Positions 17,524 to 26,321 of a DNA stretch of 64,000 nt are shown here, piece by piece. Both the position numbers and the translations under genes were made by a program. Location: positions 156,789 to 220,788 of the forward strand of contig DATLKN010000006.1 of the NCBI GenBank assembly GCA_035538335.1, in the 5' to 3' direction. The notes under the pieces are model-generated. The model was not told the DNA's origin, ran no database searches, and saw nothing but the letters and a program-made list of their open reading frames with translations. The stretch is from AP-15 sp035538335 (GTDB lineage: Bacteria > Pseudomonadota > Alphaproteobacteria > ATCC43930 > CGMCC-115725). Numbering within the stretch: position 1 is the stretch's first letter; every line of letters starts with the position of its first letter.

Positions 17524-19386
17524 TTACGACGCCGGCACGCCGGCATCGCCGGGCGCAGGCTCGGGCGACGGCAATGCCGGCGTCGCCATCGCCTGACGCA
17601 GCCTCTCGATCTCGAGCTCGCCGAGGGTTTCGCTGGCGAGCAGCTCCGCCGCCGTGCGGTCGAGCAGCGCGCGGTTTTCTTCAAGGATCGTCGAGGCCGC
17701 CGCAAAGGCGCGCTCGATCAGCACCCGCACCGCGCCGTCGACGGCCTGCGCGGTCTCCTCGCTGTACGGACGCTCCTGCGGCACCGGCATGTTGGGCTGT
17801 AGAAAGGGCGAGCGTTCGCGGTCGTAGACGACGTTGCCGAGCGCCTCGCTCATGCCGTAGCGCAACACCATCGCGCGGGCGATGTCGGTGGCGCGGGCGA
17901 GGTCGTCGGCCGCCCCCGTCGACACCTCGGCGAAGACGAGCCGCTCGGCCGCGCGGCCGCCCAGCAACACCGACATCTTGTGCTCGAGCTCGGCGCGCGT
18001 CATCAGATAGCGGTCCTCGATCGGCCGCTGGATCGTGTAGCCGAGCGCCCCCACCCCACGCGGAATGATCGACACCTTGTGCACCTTGTCGGTGCCCGGC
18101 ATCGCCAGGGCCACCATCGTGTGGCCCAGCTCGTGATAGGCGACGACGCGCCGCTCGAGCGGATTGAGAAGGCGGTTGCGCTTTTCGAGCCCGGCGACGA
18201 TGCGCTCGATCGCATTGTCGAAGTCGGCCATCGCCACCGCCTCGGCGTTGCGTCGCGTCGCGAGCAGCGCCGCTTCGTTCACCAGATTGGCGAGGTCGGC
18301 GCCAGTGAAGCCCGGGGTCAGCGCGGCCAAATCCTCGGGCCGCACATCGGCGGCGAGCTTAGCCTTTTTCAGGTGCACTAAAAGGATCGCCTCGCGGCCC
18401 TTCTTGTCCGGCCGGTCCACCAGCACCTGGCGGTCGAACCGGCCGGCGCGCAGCAATGCCGGATCGAGAATTTCCGGCCGGTTGGTCGCGGCCAGCAGAA
18501 CGAGGCCGCTCGACGGGTCGAAGCCGTCGAGCTCGCCCAATAGCTGGTTCAAGGTCTGATCCTTCTCGTCCTGAGCGCCGAGGCCGTAGGGGCCGCGGGC
18601 CCGCCCGAGCGCGTCGAGCTCGTCGATGAAGATGATCGCCGGGGCGTGCTCGCGCGCCTGCTCGAAGAGATCGCGAACCCGCGCCGCGCCGACGCCGACG
18701 AACATCTCGACGAATTCCGCGCCGTTGATCGAAAAGAACGGCACCCCGGCCTCGCCGGCGACGGCGCGTGCCAAGAGGGTCTTGCCGGTGCCCGGCGGCC
18801 CGACCAACAGAACGCCCTTGGGCGAACGCCCGCCGAGCCGGCCATAGCGCCCCGGATCTTTGAGAAAATTGACGATTTCGGCGAGCTCCTCCTTGGCCTC
18901 GTCGACCCCGGCGACGTCGGCGAACGTGACCTTGGTTTCCTTTTCGACATAGACCTTGGCGCGGCTCTTGCCGATCGACATGACGCCGCCGATCCCGCCT
19001 TGGCCCATCCGGCGGATCGCGAACATCCAGATCCCGACAAAGAAGATCGCCGGCAGGACCCACGACAACAGGTCGCGCAACCAATGGCTTTCGACGACCC
19101 CGGTATAGGTGACGTCGTGCGCGTCGAGCTTCTTGGCGAGGTCGGGGGCGACGCGCCCGGTGACGAAGTTGACGAGGCCGTCGGGCTCCGGATTTTTCAG
19201 CGAGCCTTGGATGTAGTTCTGCGTGATCGCGACCTTGGCGACCTTATTGTCCTTCAACAGGGTCTGAAACCGGCTGTAGGGGATCGGCGTGTATTGCGTG
19301 CTTTCGAGATAGAGGCTCTGGATGAGCAGCATCCCGAGCACCGCGGCGATCACATACCAGAAGTGGATCTGCGTCTTCTTGTCCAT
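17524..19386 (-). CDS. ftsH: FtsH-like ATP-dependent zinc metalloprotease
   Basis: Membrane-anchored AAA+ protease that extracts and degrades membrane and some soluble proteins. 620 aa: membrane segments at about 10-26 and 104-124 with a periplasmic domain between, Walker A GPPGTGKT 196-203, pore loop FVEMFVG around 225, Walker B IIFIDE 251-256, second region of homology near 302-319, zinc site HELGH at 418-422. The usual FtsH motif is HEAGH; Ala to Leu leaves the ligands intact. The divergence and the short C-terminus suggest an additional FtsH rather than the essential housekeeping copy. Confidence 0.9.
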   Translation of the reverse strand: MDKKTQIHFWYVIAAVLGMLLIQSLYLESTQYTPIPYSRFQTLLKDNKVAKVAITQNYIQGSLKNPEPDGLVNFVTGRVAPDLAKKLDAHDVTYTGVVESHWLRDLLSWVLPAIFFVGIWMFAIRRMGQGGIGGVMSIGKSRAKVYVEKETKVTFADVAGVDEAKEELAEIVNFLKDPGRYGRLGGRSPKGVLLVGPPGTGKTLLARAVAGEAGVPFFSINGAEFVEMFVGVGAARVRDLFEQAREHAPAIIFIDELDALGRARGPYGLGAQDEKDQTLNQLLGELDGFDPSSGLVLLAATNRPEILDPALLRAGRFDRQVLVDRPDKKGREAILLVHLKKAKLAADVRPEDLAALTPGFTGADLANLVNEAALLATRRNAEAVAMADFDNAIERIVAGLEKRNRLLNPLERRVVAYHELGHTMVALAMPGTDKVHKVSIIPRGVGALGYTIQRPIEDRYLMTRAELEHKMSVLLGGRAAERLVFAEVSTGAADDLARATDIARAMVLRYGMSEALGNVVYDRERSPFLQPNMPVPQERPYSEETAQAVDGAVRVLIERAFAAASTILEENRALLDRTAAELLASETLGELEIERLRQAMATPALPSPEPAPGDAGVPAS

Positions 19387-19622
19387 TCCGGTCCCTCCTC
19401 GGCGCCGGTCGCGCCGCCGATAACGACGGCTTCACGAAAAGATCGTCAGGATCGCAGTCTTGTAAAGCTGTCACCGAGCCCGATGGGGCGCAGTTACCCG
19501 GCCGCAAGGGGACGGGCTGTGTCATCCGGGCGGCCAGCGCGCATTTCAGCCATGCGATTGAAAGAAATGGAAGCGGCAGCACCTAGACGAAAGCGCACAC
19601 TCATGCCAGCCGAAGAGAAAGC

Positions 19623-20264
19623 ATGATGACAAGACAGGTCCGCCCGTTCGTTTCCCGCGGTCAGGCAATCGCCTTTGCCTTGCTGGCGGCGCTGGCGTTT
19701 TTGCCGCAGCGCGCCCCGGCGGCGGAAAACGCCAGCGCCGTGGTGCGCGGATTTTACGCCACCCTTCTGCAGACGATGAAGAACGCCGAAAATCTCGGCA
19801 GCCGCGGTCGCTACGCGGTGCTCGCGCCGAAGGTCGCGGCGGCTTTCGACGTTCCGTTCATGACCCGCCTGACGGTCGGCCCGAGCTGGGATTCGCTTGG
19901 TCGATCGGAGCAGTCGCGGGCGCAGGCGGCGTTCGCGCGCTACATCGCCGCGACTTATGCCTCGCAGTTCGACGGCTATTCCGGCGAAAGGCTCGAGGTG
20001 CTCGATGAGCGGCCGTTCGCCTATGGCGTTCTCGTGCGCACTCGAATCGTCAAGGCGAACGGCGAACCGGTCAGCATCGACTACCTGTTGCGCCGGGACG
20101 TGGAGGACTGGCGCATCGCTGACATCTATCTCGACGGCACGATCAGCGAGCTGGCGACGCGCCGCTCCGATTTTGCCGCGATTCTGAGGGACGGCGGCAT
20201 CGACGGGCTGATCGCCGCGCTCGACGCCAAGACCGCGAGCCTCGCCGCGGCGAAAACCTCGTGA
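19623..20264 (+). CDS. MlaC/HpnM-like periplasmic lipid-binding protein
   Basis: 213 aa with a signal peptide (cut after APAAE region) and the MlaC/Ttg2D fold pattern: VVRGFYATLLQTMKNAENLG, RYAVLAPKVAAAFDVPFMTRLTVG, QAAFARYIAATYASQFDGYSGE and a late DWRIADIYLDGTISELATRRSDF, the family ending. MlaC shuttles phospholipids between outer- and inner-membrane complexes; HpnM is the related hopanoid-associated form. No mlaDEF or hpn genes flank it. Another Mla component, MlaA, lies at 42.8 kb. Confidence 0.85.
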   Translation: MMTRQVRPFVSRGQAIAFALLAALAFLPQRAPAAENASAVVRGFYATLLQTMKNAENLGSRGRYAVLAPKVAAAFDVPFMTRLTVGPSWDSLGRSEQSRAQAAFARYIAATYASQFDGYSGERLEVLDERPFAYGVLVRTRIVKANGEPVSIDYLLRRDVEDWRIADIYLDGTISELATRRSDFAAILRDGGIDGLIAALDAKTASLAAAKTS

Positions 20265-20270
20265 GCGCGG

Positions 20271-20645
20271 TCAGCCGCCGTTCGCGGAAAACGGCGCCAG
20301 CCGCAGTGCGGCGGTGCCCGACTGCGTGTCGCTGATCCGCTGGAACCGCGGCACAGGCTTGCCGGTGAACAGCATCTTGCCGCCCGGCATCGTCATGCCG
20401 TTGCTGGTGGCCGCTGCGTACCAATATTCGCCGATCGCGCCGCCCGCCAGCACGCCGATGATCGTCGCCACGCGGCCGGTGAAATAGTAATACCCGACGG
20501 CGCCGCCGACGGCGGCGCCGACCACAATCGCGGCGGCGGCCTTTACCGCCGATCCCGATGACGAGGACGCCTCTTGCGCCGAGGCGGCGCGCGGAGCCGC
20601 GCCGAACACCGCGAGTACAATCACCAGAACGGCGAGTTTCTTCAT
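20271..20645 (-). CDS. Small exported glycine-zipper protein (subfamily A)
   Basis: 124 aa, signal peptide ending ASAQE, then two Gly/Ala-rich helices (AAAAIVVGAAVGGAVGYYYF and ATIIGVLAGGAIGEYWYAA) and a polar tail ending APFSANGG. The second helix carries the GG-A/V-I-x2-WY signature shared with the proteins at 38686, 45674 and 47701. The hairpin could insert in or lie on a membrane. The ATG overlaps the Sel1 gene stop as ATGA, and both close a seven-gene unit starting with heavy-metal efflux genes at 28229. No known function; a metal-stress envelope role is inference. Confidence 0.85.
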   Translation of the reverse strand: MKKLAVLVIVLAVFGAAPRAASAQEASSSSGSAVKAAAAIVVGAAVGGAVGYYYFTGRVATIIGVLAGGAIGEYWYAAATSNGMTMPGGKMLFTGKPVPRFQRISDTQSGTAALRLAPFSANGG

Positions 20646-21322
20646 CGAAGCCCCCCTTGCGAATTGATCTGTCTCTGATAGCACGAGACGCCGCCGACGG
20701 GCAAACCCCGCTCGCGGCATCCGGCCGCTGGCCGCCAGTTGCGCGCCAGCAGTTGCGCCCGGGCAATCTGCGCCGCGCTCATCTTCTCGGCCAGATTTTC
20801 GCGCAGCTTTGCCGCAGCATCGCGCAACGGCCCCGGCGGCAGCTGCGCGATCGCGAGATTGAGCCACATATGCGCAGCGATCGGGTCGCGCGCCACTCCG
20901 AGCCCGTTCATGTAAAGGATGCCGAGGCGAAACTGCGCGGCGGCGAAACCGCGGTCGGCCGCCTTCAGATACCACGCCGCGGCGCGCGCGTAGTCCTGCG
21001 GTAGGTCGATCCCGAACTGGTAGCGCGCGCCGAGCTGGTATTGCGCGCTCGCGAGACCGGAGCCGGCCGCCTTGCGCAGCCATCGCAGCCCGTCCGCGGC
21101 GTCGCGCGAAACCCCCTGGCCCGCCAGATACATGCGGGCGACCGTGTACTGCGCGACCGGGTCGCCGGCAACGGCGAGCGGGTCGAGCTCGCGAAAGGCT
21201 TCCGAGTATTCGCCGCGCTGGTAGGCGGCGAGACCGTGGGCCAGCTCGGCATATGCCGGCCGCGCGAGAAACGCGGCGAAGAGCCCGGCGAGGAGCAGAT
21301 GCGGAAGCCCTCTCACCCGCAT
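20642..21322 (-). CDS. Sel1-repeat periplasmic protein
   Basis: 226 aa with a signal peptide (cut near RPAYAE) and three Sel1-type alpha/alpha repeats: AQYTVARMYLAGQGVSRD, AQYQLGARYQFGIDLPQD and AQFRLGILYMNGLGVARD, each followed by a helix with W and AA. Sel1 solenoids mediate protein-protein contacts. The C-terminal LPPGPLRDAAAK and MSAAQIARAQLLARNW blocks match those of the Sel1 protein at 46071, so the two are paralogues. Tail cysteines (two after residue 200) are unusual. It lies 7 bases after the slipin gene and overlaps the glycine-zipper gene. Confidence 0.88.
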   Translation of the reverse strand: MRVRGLPHLLLAGLFAAFLARPAYAELAHGLAAYQRGEYSEAFRELDPLAVAGDPVAQYTVARMYLAGQGVSRDAADGLRWLRKAAGSGLASAQYQLGARYQFGIDLPQDYARAAAWYLKAADRGFAAAQFRLGILYMNGLGVARDPIAAHMWLNLAIAQLPPGPLRDAAAKLRENLAEKMSAAQIARAQLLARNWRPAAGCRERGLPVGGVSCYQRQINSQGGLR

Positions 21323-21329
21323 CCGCGGC

Positions 21330-22109
21330 TCATTCCTTGGCGCCGCTCGGACCGCGTCCGCCGCCGAACAGCCCGGCGATGTCCATCGGCAGCGGAAAGA
21401 CGATCGTCGGCGATTTTTCGCCGGCGATCGTCTGCAACGCGATCAGCGAACGCAACTGCATCGCCTGCGGCCGTTCGGCGAGGATGTTGCCCGCCTGCCG
21501 CAGGCGGTCGGCGGCCTGCAGCTCGCCCTCCGCGTCGATCACCTTGGCGCGGCGGTTGCGCTCCGCCTCGGCCTGGCGGGCGATGGCGCGGATCATCGTC
21601 TCGTTGAGGTCGATGTTCTTGATCTCGACGTTGAGCACCCGAATGCCCCACGACTGGTAGTGCTCTTCGAGGATCGCCTGAATATTGTCGTTGATCCGCT
21701 TGCGCTCGGCCAGCATGGCGTCGAGCTCATGCTCTCCCAGCACCGAACGCAATGTCGTCTGGGCCAGCTGGCTCGTCGCGGCTTCGAAATCCTCCACCTG
21801 GATGATCGCGGCGTCGGGACTGCTGACCTGAAAATAAATGACGGCGCTGACCTTGACCGAAACGTTGTCGCGGGAGATCACGTCCTGCACCGGCACGTTG
21901 AGCACCCGAACGCGCAGATCGACCCGCACCGGCTTTTGCACAAGCGGGACGACAAAGACGAGGCCGGGACCCTTGGTGCCGGTGAACCGGCCCAAGGTGA
22001 AGATGACGAAGCGCTCGTACTCGCGCAGCACCCAGATGCTCTCGTAGAGAGCGAAAAGCACGATCGCGGCGGCGAGCGGCACGATGAAGACGCTGCTCGA
22101 GCTCACCAT
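21330..22109 (-). CDS. Slipin/stomatin-like SPFH-domain membrane protein
   Basis: 259 aa. One N-terminal membrane segment (VFIVPLAAAIVLFALYESIW) followed by an SPFH domain: REYERFVIFTLGRFTGTKGPG, VQDVISRDNVSVKVSAVIYF and LGEHELDAMLAERKRIND, then a coiled-coil stretch rich in E and R and a short C-terminus. Slipins form membrane microdomain scaffolds and often pair with NfeD; no NfeD is next to it here. A GGAGG ribosome-binding site precedes the ATG at 22107-22109; the frame upstream overlaps another gene's spacer. Confidence 0.93.
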   Translation of the reverse strand: MVSSSSVFIVPLAAAIVLFALYESIWVLREYERFVIFTLGRFTGTKGPGLVFVVPLVQKPVRVDLRVRVLNVPVQDVISRDNVSVKVSAVIYFQVSSPDAAIIQVEDFEAATSQLAQTTLRSVLGEHELDAMLAERKRINDNIQAILEEHYQSWGIRVLNVEIKNIDLNETMIRAIARQAEAERNRRAKVIDAEGELQAADRLRQAGNILAERPQAMQLRSLIALQTIAGEKSPTIVFPLPMDIAGLFGGGRGPSGAKE

Positions 22110-22137
22110 GAGAGCCTCCGTTGCGACGCCTCGCCGA

Positions 22138-22755
22138 TCACCCCGAGGAGTGCCTCGCCCGCGAGCGATAATACTGGAACACGATCCCGGCCGCGGCAAA
22201 TATCCAAAAATTCAACAGGAACAGGCCCCACAGCACCAGACACACGGCATAGATCGTCAGATAGGCATCGAACAGCGCGAGCACGAGGCTCGCCAGCATC
22301 GCGCGGCGCGCCGCCGGCGGCGGCCAAAAGCCGACCGGGGCGGCGAGCGCCAGGACTGCCGCGACGCCGACCGCAGCGAGCAGCGACAGGAAGGTTGCGC
22401 TGGCGCCATACCGCTGCAGGTGGTCGAGGACGGTGCCGACCCCATAATCGAACGGGTTGGCGCGATCGCGCAGGAACTCGCCGAGCGACAGGTTCCAGGG
22501 GCTCTGCGGCGTGAACAGCCGGTTGAGGTCGAAATAGCGCCGACCGGCGAAGCGGGCGTAAAGGAGGGTGATGCCGAGCGCCAAGCCGAAGAAACGCGCC
22601 GCCCCGGTCACCAGCGGGATTTCGAAATACTCGGCCGGAGCGATGCGATCGAGGATGCGCCGCTCCGCTTTCAGCGCCAGGATCGGCAGCGCGACGACGA
22701 ACGCTACCTCAAGCGCTGCCCCCGCCGCCCCGACGAGGCCCCCGCCGTCACTCAT
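22138..22755 (-). CDS. Unknown integral membrane protein
   Basis: 205 aa, not recognised. About five hydrophobic segments can be seen (residues ~10-28, 48-66, 120-142, 150-170, 172-192) with a soluble loop around RYFDLNRLFTPQSPWNLSLGE between the second and third. The C-terminal end is basic (YYRSRARHSSG). It sits 28 bases before the slipin start and 30 bases after the small periplasmic gene, so it belongs to the metal-efflux transcription unit and could be the membrane partner of the slipin. Confidence 0.8.
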   Translation of the reverse strand: MSDGGGLVGAAGAALEVAFVVALPILALKAERRILDRIAPAEYFEIPLVTGAARFFGLALGITLLYARFAGRRYFDLNRLFTPQSPWNLSLGEFLRDRANPFDYGVGTVLDHLQRYGASATFLSLLAAVGVAAVLALAAPVGFWPPPAARRAMLASLVLALFDAYLTIYAVCLVLWGLFLLNFWIFAAAGIVFQYYRSRARHSSG

Positions 22756-22785
22756 CGGCCTCCCTGCACGCCGCGGCGGTGCGGC

Positions 22786-23169
22786 TCACATCGCGAAACG
22801 CGCAACGACCGAGGGCTTTCCCGGCATTTGCACCAGCACCACGATGCGGGCGCCCGTCCCGACGGCGGCCGGCGCCGTGCCCTGCATCGCGTTGCCGGAC
22901 TTGCCGCCCGCGGCCGGCTGCAGCGCAAACTTTTCCTCCTTCTGGCCGACCAGCAGCACCGCCGTACCCTTGGCGCCGCCCGTGCCGACCGGGGCCGAGG
23001 TCTTGTCGTCGAAGACGAAAATCCGCAGATCGCTGCCCTTCACGAGCAGCTCGACGTAATAAGGCCCGGCGTCGGCGAGCGGCCCGCCATGCGGCCCCTT
23101 TCCGCTATGCGCCAAGGCGGCCGCCGGCGACAGCAAAAGGAGAACGGCGAAGATGATGTTGCGGTACAT
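22786..23169 (-). CDS. Small periplasmic protein of the heavy-metal efflux operon
   Basis: 127 aa. Signal peptide (MYRNIIFAVLLLLSPAAALA) with the mature protein starting HSGKGPHGGPLADAG, a His-Gly N-terminus suited to binding Cu or Zn, followed by a beta-rich body (YYVELLVKGSDLRIFVFDD, TAVLLVGQKEEKFALQP). Similar His-rich small domains accompany RND metal pumps and are sometimes fused to the adaptor protein. It lies 26 bases after the pump gene. I infer a periplasmic metal chaperone or sensor domain for the pump. Confidence 0.82.
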   Translation of the reverse strand: MYRNIIFAVLLLLSPAAALAHSGKGPHGGPLADAGPYYVELLVKGSDLRIFVFDDKTSAPVGTGGAKGTAVLLVGQKEEKFALQPAAGGKSGNAMQGTAPAAVGTGARIVVLVQMPGKPSVVARFAM

Positions 23170-23195
23170 CGAACGGCTGCCCCCTCGAAGCGTTT

Positions 23196-26100
23196 TCAAT
23201 AAGCTTCGGCGCCCTGGCCGGCTTCGTGACGGTCCTGCAATTCGCGCAGCGGCGCCTCGCCGAAGCGCAGAAACAGTACCGGGGTGAGCACCGCGTCGAG
23301 CAGCGTGGCGCTGACCAATCCGCCGAAGATGACGAGCGCGACCGGCGACAGAATTTCCTTGCCCGGCTCGCCGCCGCCGAGAATCAGCGGGATCAGCGCC
23401 ATCCCGGCCGACAGCGCCGTCATCAGCACGGGCGTCATGCGCTCGAGGCTGCCGCGCACGATCAGCCGGCGGCCGAACGTCTCCCCTTCGTTGAGGGCGA
23501 GATTGATGTAGTGGCTGATCTTCAGAATGCCATTGCGCGTGCTGATGCCGGCCAGCGTGATGAAGCCGATCATGGTCGCCAGCGACAACGAGCCACCCGC
23601 GATCCACAGCGCGACGATGCTGCCGATCAGAGCAAGCGGTACGTTCGCCATGATGATCAGCGCCAGCACCGCGGAACTGTAGCGCGTATAGAGAATCGCG
23701 AAGATCAGGATCAGCGAGATGATCGAGAGAATGGCGATCAGCCGGGTCGCCTCCTGCTGCGCCGCATAGTCGCCGGTGATCATGGCGGAGTATCCGGCGG
23801 GCATCCTCATGCCGTCGATCTGCTGCTGGATGCCGCGCGTGATCGCCGCCATGTCGGAGCCGTCGGTATTGGCGAGGACCGCGATGCGCGGCAGGCCGTT
23901 CTCACTGACGATCTGGTTCGGCCCGTCGGTATCGCGGATCTCGGCGAGATCGCGCAACGGCACGTGGCCGACCGGCGTGTCGATCAGCAGGTTGCGCAGC
24001 TCGGCGGCGGTGCGGTCGCGGTCGTTGAGCCGGACCACGACATCGTAACGCCGGTTGGCATCGATCACTTGCGAGACGATTCGCCCGCCGGCAAGGGTCT
24101 CGAGGCTGCGGGTAAGCTTGGCCGGGGTGACGCCATAAAGCCGCGCATCGGCCGGATTGGGCCGGATCAGCAGCTGCGGGATGCGCGTTTGCGCCTCGAC
24201 CTTGCGGTCGGTGAGGCCCTTGACGCTCGCCAGCCGCCGGTTCAGCTCGTTCGCCAGCTTGACGAGAGTATCCGGATCGCTGCCGAAGATCTTGACGGCG
24301 AGATCGGAGGGCAGGCCGGTCATCACGGCATTCATCCACATCGTGACCGGCTGGCTGATATAGGCGGGCCTCGGCAGCATTCTCAGCGCCGCGCGCACGT
24401 TGCGCAGGACTTTGGCAGGATCGGCCGACGAAGCGAGGTTGACGTGAAACTCCTGCCGATAGATGCCGTCGGCATCGAGATCGTACTCGGAGCGGCCGGT
24501 TTTATTGTCCACCGAGGTCACCCCCGGAACTTTCATCAGCAGCTTTTCCGCTGCCCGCGCCATGCGGTCGGTATCGACCAGCGAAATCCCGGGGTCGTAG
24601 TTCGCTTCGACGAGGTAGTCGCCCTCGTTGAGCGGCGGCAGGAAGGCGCGCGGCAGGTAAACCGTCCCGACCGCGGCGAGGCCGACCCCGAGTAAAGCCG
24701 CCGCGACGACCGTCGCCTGATTGGCGAAGGCCCACGCCAAGAGCCGCTCGTTCTGCCGCTTCAGAACCCGCACCAGCCCCGAATCCGCGTGCCGCATCCG
24801 CTTCATCTGAGGCAGCAGGTAATAGGCGAGCACCGGGGTCAGCGTTACCGAGGTGATGAGGCTCGCGAAGATCGAGGTGATGTAGGCGACGGCGAGCGGC
24901 TCGAACATCAGCCCGTCGATGCCGGGCAGCGCAAACAGCGGGAAGAAGACGAGAAGCACGATCAGCGTCGCGTAGAATATGCCGGTGCGCACTTCCACGC
25001 TGGCTTCGGCAATCACCCGCAGCACCGGGCGCGGCTCTTCGCGCAATCGGTTGAGGCGCAGCCGACGGTAGGTGTTTTCGACCCCGACCACGGCGTCGTC
25101 GACCAGCTCGCCGGCGGCGATCGCAAGCCCACCGAGCGTCATCGTGTTGATCGTCAGCCCGGCGAAATGAAAGACGAGCACGGTGATGAACATCGAGATC
25201 GGGATTGCCGCCAGCGAGATGACGGTGGTGCGGATATTGAGCAAGAAGGCGAACAGCACCACCGCGACCATCAGCGCGCCTTCGATCAGCACATGCTTTA
25301 GCGTGTCGATCGAATGGTTGATGTAGGTTTCCTGCGCGAAGGTGAACGGGCTGACATGCACCCCCTTCGGCAGAAAGGGGCGCATGTCGGCGAGCAGCTC
25401 TTTGATTCGCGCGGTGACGACCAAGGTATTGACCCCCGGCTGCTTCTGCACGCGAAGCAGCACCGCAGGCTGGCCCATATAGCTGGCGTCGCCCTGCTTG
25501 ACGGCGGCGGCGAAATCGACTTTCGCAACCTCGCGCAGCAGGATCGGGCGGCCGTGCTGATAGGCGACGACGAGATCGCGCGCCCCTTCGAGAAGCGCCG
25601 CGGGGTTGCGGGTATGCCCGATATTGGTGATCAGAAAGCGCCGCCCGTAGGCATCGACGGATGAGCCGCCGGTGTTGGTGTCGTAACCTTTGACCGCCGT
25701 TTCCAAATCGCCGAGGGTGACGCCGAGGAATTCGAGCCGGCGCGGATCGGGCGTGATCCGCAATGTACGCACTTCCCCGCCTACCGGAAGCACTTGCGCA
25801 ATGCCCGGTATCGCGAGCAGCCGCGGCCGCAGGCGCCAATCGACGAAGTCGCGCAGCGCCATCATGTGGCCGCTATCGCTCGTCAGCGCGAAATCGACGA
25901 CCTCGCCGACGACCGAGGTGATCGGCAGCATCTCGGGCAGTGCATCAGGCGGGATCTGGCTCCTCGCCTGCGAAAGCCTTTCAGAGACGAGTTGGCGGTC
26001 GCGATAGACATCGGTGCCGAGCTTGAAATCGACCTGCACCAGCGACAGGCTCGGGCTCGATACCGAGCGAACCCGCTTCACGCCCTCGAGCCCGGCCATC

Positions 26101-26315
26101 GCCGTTTCGATCGGGAAGGTAATGCGCCGTTCGACCTCCTGCGGCGCCAGACCCTCTCCTTCGGTCAGAATCGACACGATGTTGCGGTCGATATCCGGCA
26201 ACACATCGACCGGCGTGTGCAACGTCACGATCGTGCCGATGACCACCAGGATCGCGGCGCCGCACAGAACGAAGAGGCGGTATCTGAGGCTGTTGCGGAT
26301 CAGAAAGGCGAACAT
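23196..26315 (-). CDS. Heavy-metal efflux RND transporter (CusA/CzcA type)
   Basis: Proton-driven inner-membrane pump, 1039 aa, expelling metal ions through a tripartite complex. Twelve membrane segments are evident, with N-terminal IRNSLRYRLFVLCGAAILVV, the family motif TEGEGLAPQEVERRITFPIE and the proton-relay helix AAGELVDDAVVGVENTYRRL near residue 405. The porter domain has a Met-containing stretch (VTMWMNAVMTGLPSDLAVKI) where relatives have fewer Met, leaning towards monovalent copper or silver, but the metal is not certain. The adaptor gene is six bases upstream; no outer-membrane channel gene is nearby. Confidence 0.93.
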   Translation of the reverse strand: MFAFLIRNSLRYRLFVLCGAAILVVIGTIVTLHTPVDVLPDIDRNIVSILTEGEGLAPQEVERRITFPIETAMAGLEGVKRVRSVSSPSLSLVQVDFKLGTDVYRDRQLVSERLSQARSQIPPDALPEMLPITSVVGEVVDFALTSDSGHMMALRDFVDWRLRPRLLAIPGIAQVLPVGGEVRTLRITPDPRRLEFLGVTLGDLETAVKGYDTNTGGSSVDAYGRRFLITNIGHTRNPAALLEGARDLVVAYQHGRPILLREVAKVDFAAAVKQGDASYMGQPAVLLRVQKQPGVNTLVVTARIKELLADMRPFLPKGVHVSPFTFAQETYINHSIDTLKHVLIEGALMVAVVLFAFLLNIRTTVISLAAIPISMFITVLVFHFAGLTINTMTLGGLAIAAGELVDDAVVGVENTYRRLRLNRLREEPRPVLRVIAEASVEVRTGIFYATLIVLLVFFPLFALPGIDGLMFEPLAVAYITSIFASLITSVTLTPVLAYYLLPQMKRMRHADSGLVRVLKRQNERLLAWAFANQATVVAAALLGVGLAAVGTVYLPRAFLPPLNEGDYLVEANYDPGISLVDTDRMARAAEKLLMKVPGVTSVDNKTGRSEYDLDADGIYRQEFHVNLASSADPAKVLRNVRAALRMLPRPAYISQPVTMWMNAVMTGLPSDLAVKIFGSDPDTLVKLANELNRRLASVKGLTDRKVEAQTRIPQLLIRPNPADARLYGVTPAKLTRSLETLAGGRIVSQVIDANRRYDVVVRLNDRDRTAAELRNLLIDTPVGHVPLRDLAEIRDTDGPNQIVSENGLPRIAVLANTDGSDMAAITRGIQQQIDGMRMPAGYSAMITGDYAAQQEATRLIAILSIISLILIFAILYTRYSSAVLALIIMANVPLALIGSIVALWIAGGSLSLATMIGFITLAGISTRNGILKISHYINLALNEGETFGRRLIVRGSLERMTPVLMTALSAGMALIPLILGGGEPGKEILSPVALVIFGGLVSATLLDAVLTPVLFLRFGEAPLRELQDRHEAGQGAEAY

Positions 26316-26321
26316 CTGGCC

